This document shows positions 5,692-7,094 of a stretch of DNA of 7,094 bases, one piece after another. Every line of letters begins with the position of its first letter. The stretch's first letter is position 1. The stretch is taken from positions 1 to 7,094 of the forward strand of contig CAZXUI010000114.1 in the NCBI GenBank assembly GCA_964643885.1, written 5' to 3'. The stretch is from CAADGL01 sp964643885. GTDB lineage: Bacteria > Planctomycetota > Phycisphaerae > UBA1845 > Fen-1342. Made by a program: the position numbers and the translations under genes. The notes under the pieces are model-generated. The model ran no database searches and was not told where the DNA came from. It saw only the letters and a program-made list of their open reading frames with translations.

Positions 5692-6473
5692 ATGAAACTG
5701 CTCGAGCAAATCCAACACGGAAAGACCGCCGCGCCGCGGCGCACGCTGATGTACGGCGTGCATGGCGTCGGCAAAAGCACGTTCGGCTCGTGGCCGAGCG
5801 GCCCGTTTTTGTGCAGACCGAGGACGGCCTCGGCAACATCGAGTGCGAGCGCTTCCCCGTCGCCGGCAAGTACGCCGACGTGATCGCCGCGCTCGGCGAG
5901 CTCTACACCGAGCCGCACGAGTACCGCACCGTCGTCGTCGACTCGCTCGACTGGCTCGAACGGCTGATCTGGGCCGACGTCTGCGAGAAGCGCGGGGTCG
6001 AGAGCATCGAGGACATTGGGTACGGCAAAGGCTACGTCTTCGCGCTCACGAACTGGCGGGAGGTGCTCCAGGGCCTCGATGCGCTGCGCAACGAGCGCGG
6101 CATGCACGTCATCCTGATCGCCCACGCCCAGATCGAGCGCTTCGCCAACCCCGAGACCGACACGTACGACCGCTACAGCCCGCGGCTCCAGAAGCTGGCC
6201 TCCGCGCTCGTCCAGGAGTGGTGCGACGAGGTCCTGTTCGCCACGTACCGCATCCACACGAAGACCACCAACGAAGGCTTCGACCGCAAGCGCGTGCAGG
6301 GCATCGGCACGGGCGAGCGCATCATCCGTACGACCGAGCGCCCGGCCCATGTCGCCAAGAACCGCCTGAGTCTGCCGGACGAGTTTCCCCTGGACTATCG
6401 ACTCTATGCCGCATTCGCGCGCGGCGAGAACCCCTTGGCCACGACCGAGACACCCACTGAACAAGGAGAATGA
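5692..6473 (+). pseudogene. RecA/Sak4-like phage ATPase, frameshifted just after Walker A
   Basis: The gene is split between two frames. Frame 1 starts at ATG 5692 (AAGGAG at 5681-5686) and encodes MKLLEQIQHGKTAAPRRTL and Walker A GVHGVGKSTF (Lys28), then goes out of register and stops at 5881-5883. From about 5790 the next frame continues the same protein: RPVFVQTEDGLGNIE, Walker B-like YRTVVVDSLDWLERLIW, HVILIAHAQIERF (sensor-like), to TGA 6471. Restoring one base between about 5786 and 5812 rejoins them into about 261 residues. Candidates are a lost G (TGGGCC to TGGCC at 5791-5795) or a lost T in the T5 run at 5806-5810; both restore normal spacing between GKSTF and QTED. Such ATPases bind ssDNA and drive annealing or strand exchange in phage recombination. 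As written, neither part is a full enzyme. Sequence error and true mutation are both possible. Confidence 0.85.
6464..6468 (+). promoter_or_regulatory. Ribosome binding site for the DUF669 gene, inside the ATPase 3' end
   Basis: AGGAG lies 6 nt before GTG 6475 and overlaps the last codons of the ATPase gene. The sequence AAGGAGAAT is the same as before the ATPase start at 5692. It favours GTG 6475 over any upstream in-frame start and suggests coupled translation. Confidence 0.7.
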
Positions 6474-6474
6474 C

Positions 6475-6933
6475 GTGCCCACGCTGAACGGATTCAACGC
6501 CAACGAGGTCGATCCCAACTTCGCATTCGAGGCCATCCCGGCCGGCAAGTACATGGCCATCATCACCGAGAGCGAGGAGAAGCCCACCAAGTCGGGCGGC
6601 GGTCAATACCTCCAGTTCACGTTCCAGATCATCGAGGGCGAGTACAAGGGCCGCCTCATCTGGTCGCGGCTCAATCTCGACAATCCGAACGCGACGACGG
6701 TGAAGATCGCCCGTGCGGAGCTGTCGGCCATCTGCCGCGCGGTCGGCGTGCCGGCGCCCAAGGACAGCGTCGAGCTGCACAACATCCCGCTCGTCATCAC
6801 GGTCGGCCAGAAGAAGCGCTCCGACACCAGAGAGATGGGCAACGTCATCAAGGGCTACGCCAAGAAGGACGCGGCCGCGGCGCGGGCGCCAGCGGTCGCC
6901 GGGAACCACGGCACGCCGCCGTGGAAGCGCTGA
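6475..6933 (+). CDS. DUF669 family phage protein (recombination-associated, ssDNA-binding-like)
   Basis: This is a 152-residue protein starting at GTG 6475, one base after the ATPase stop. The N-terminal part (FNANEVDPNFAFEAIPAGKY) and the core (KSGGGQYLQFTFQIIEGEYKG, RLIWSRLNLDNPNA, AELSAICRAVGV, NIPLVITVGQKK) follow the DUF669 pattern: a beta-rich, OB-like domain found in many phages next to RecA/Sak4-type ATPases. About 15 low-complexity Ala/Pro/Gly residues then lead to a conserved-looking TPPWKR end, placed like the C-terminal tail of SSB proteins but basic rather than acidic. DUF669 proteins are thought to assist recombination, probably at ssDNA; their exact role is not settled. The gene appears intact, unlike its two upstream partners, and has the high GC3 of this block. 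Confidence 0.85.
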   Translation: MPTLNGFNANEVDPNFAFEAIPAGKYMAIITESEEKPTKSGGGQYLQFTFQIIEGEYKGRLIWSRLNLDNPNATTVKIARAELSAICRAVGVPAPKDSVELHNIPLVITVGQKKRSDTREMGNVIKGYAKKDAAAARAPAVAGNHGTPPWKR

Positions 6934-7004
6934 GACACTTCGTCGGTCGGCTCGGCACGTCTGGTCGGGCAGCGTGATGGGGCACGGAAACATGGATGAT
7001 TCGC

Positions 7005-7008
7005 GAGG
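7005..7008 (+). promoter_or_regulatory. Ribosome binding site for the rusA-like gene
   Basis: GAGG is 6 nt before ATG 7015 and supports that start. A 13-codon ORF (ATG 6977) ends in a TGA that overlaps the ATG (ATGA at 7015-7018), which could allow coupling but is probably chance. Confidence 0.45.
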
Positions 7009-7014
7009 TCACGG

Positions 7015-7094
7015 ATGACCACCATCACGCTGCCCTGGCCGCCGAGCGTCAACCACTACTGGCGCACGTGGCGTGGCCGGATGCTGATCAGTCG
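7015..7094 (+). CDS. rusA: RusA-like Holliday junction resolvase, 3'-truncated by window edge
   Basis: Only the first 26 codons are visible: MTTITLPWPPSVNHYWR followed by TWRGRMLIS. The PPSVNHYWR motif near the N-terminus, then a short turn and a LIS strand, is typical of RusA (crossover junction endodeoxyribonuclease, usually about 120-140 residues), a dimeric enzyme that cuts four-way junctions. The catalytic aspartates of RusA lie further on, outside the window. The gene follows DUF669 by 81 bp on the same strand and fits the recombination module. Recognition rests on a short stretch, but the motif is distinctive. Confidence 0.8.
   Translation, partial: MTTITLPWPPSVNHYWRTWRGRMLIS

Noticed and set aside
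5773..5812. Programmed -1 frameshifting in the ATPase gene
   Set aside because: There is no canonical X XXY YYZ heptamer in the needed frame. GTTTTTG would mismatch in the P site, and family members are single-frame as I remember them.
5475..6590. Long open frame on the - strand (371 codons) across the ATPase gene
   Set aside because: It is antisense to clearly recognisable ATPase sequence. It stays open because of codon bias and has no recognisable domain.
1..7094. tRNA genes, CRISPR arrays and insertion sequences
   Set aside because: I saw no cloverleaf, no regularly spaced repeats and no transposase with terminal repeats.

Overview
This window looks like part of an integrated phage or integrative element in a GC-rich bacterium. 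Every supported gene is on the + strand. The gene set is a large serine recombinase, small helix-turn-helix (HTH) proteins, a phage-type sigma-like factor, and a homologous-recombination module (PD-(D/E)XK nuclease, RecA-like ATPase, DUF669 protein, RusA resolvase). From memory of similar proteins, the recombinase plus short HTH pair, the long HTH protein and the nuclease resemble genes annotated in Planctomycetota and their proviruses. That taxonomic guess is tentative and rests on no database search.

Layout. Positions 1-1215 hold the 3' part of a large serine recombinase; its catalytic serine lies upstream of the window. A 138-residue ParB/KorB-like HTH protein (1197-1613) overlaps its end and is probably translationally coupled. 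Positions 1614-2114 contain a good sigma-70-type promoter, a perfect 7-bp inverted repeat at the expected transcription start, a possible 23-codon leader ORF and no convincing gene. A 535-residue HTH-containing protein of unknown function follows (2115-3722). Positions 3723-4138 are intergenic. They carry a perfect 17-bp-stem rho-independent terminator (3958-4004), a second GC-rich hairpin just before the next gene, and a coding-like remnant on the - strand.

The second block (4139 to the window end) starts with a 184-residue sigma-like factor and continues with the recombination genes. Two of these are broken as written. The PD-(D/E)XK nuclease (4765-5583) has an in-frame TAG directly before its catalytic motif. 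The RecA/Sak4-like ATPase (5692-6473) has a 1-nt frameshift just after its Walker A motif. The DUF669 gene (6475-6933) and the start of a rusA-like gene (7015 onward) look intact. If functional, this block would resect DNA ends, promote strand annealing or exchange, and resolve branched intermediates. The sigma-like factor is a plausible regulator of it.

The most notable points are the two lesions in adjacent, functionally linked genes. They may reflect decay, sequence errors or recoding. The next most notable are the promoter/inverted-repeat arrangement, the strong terminator, and the unknown 535-residue two-HTH protein.
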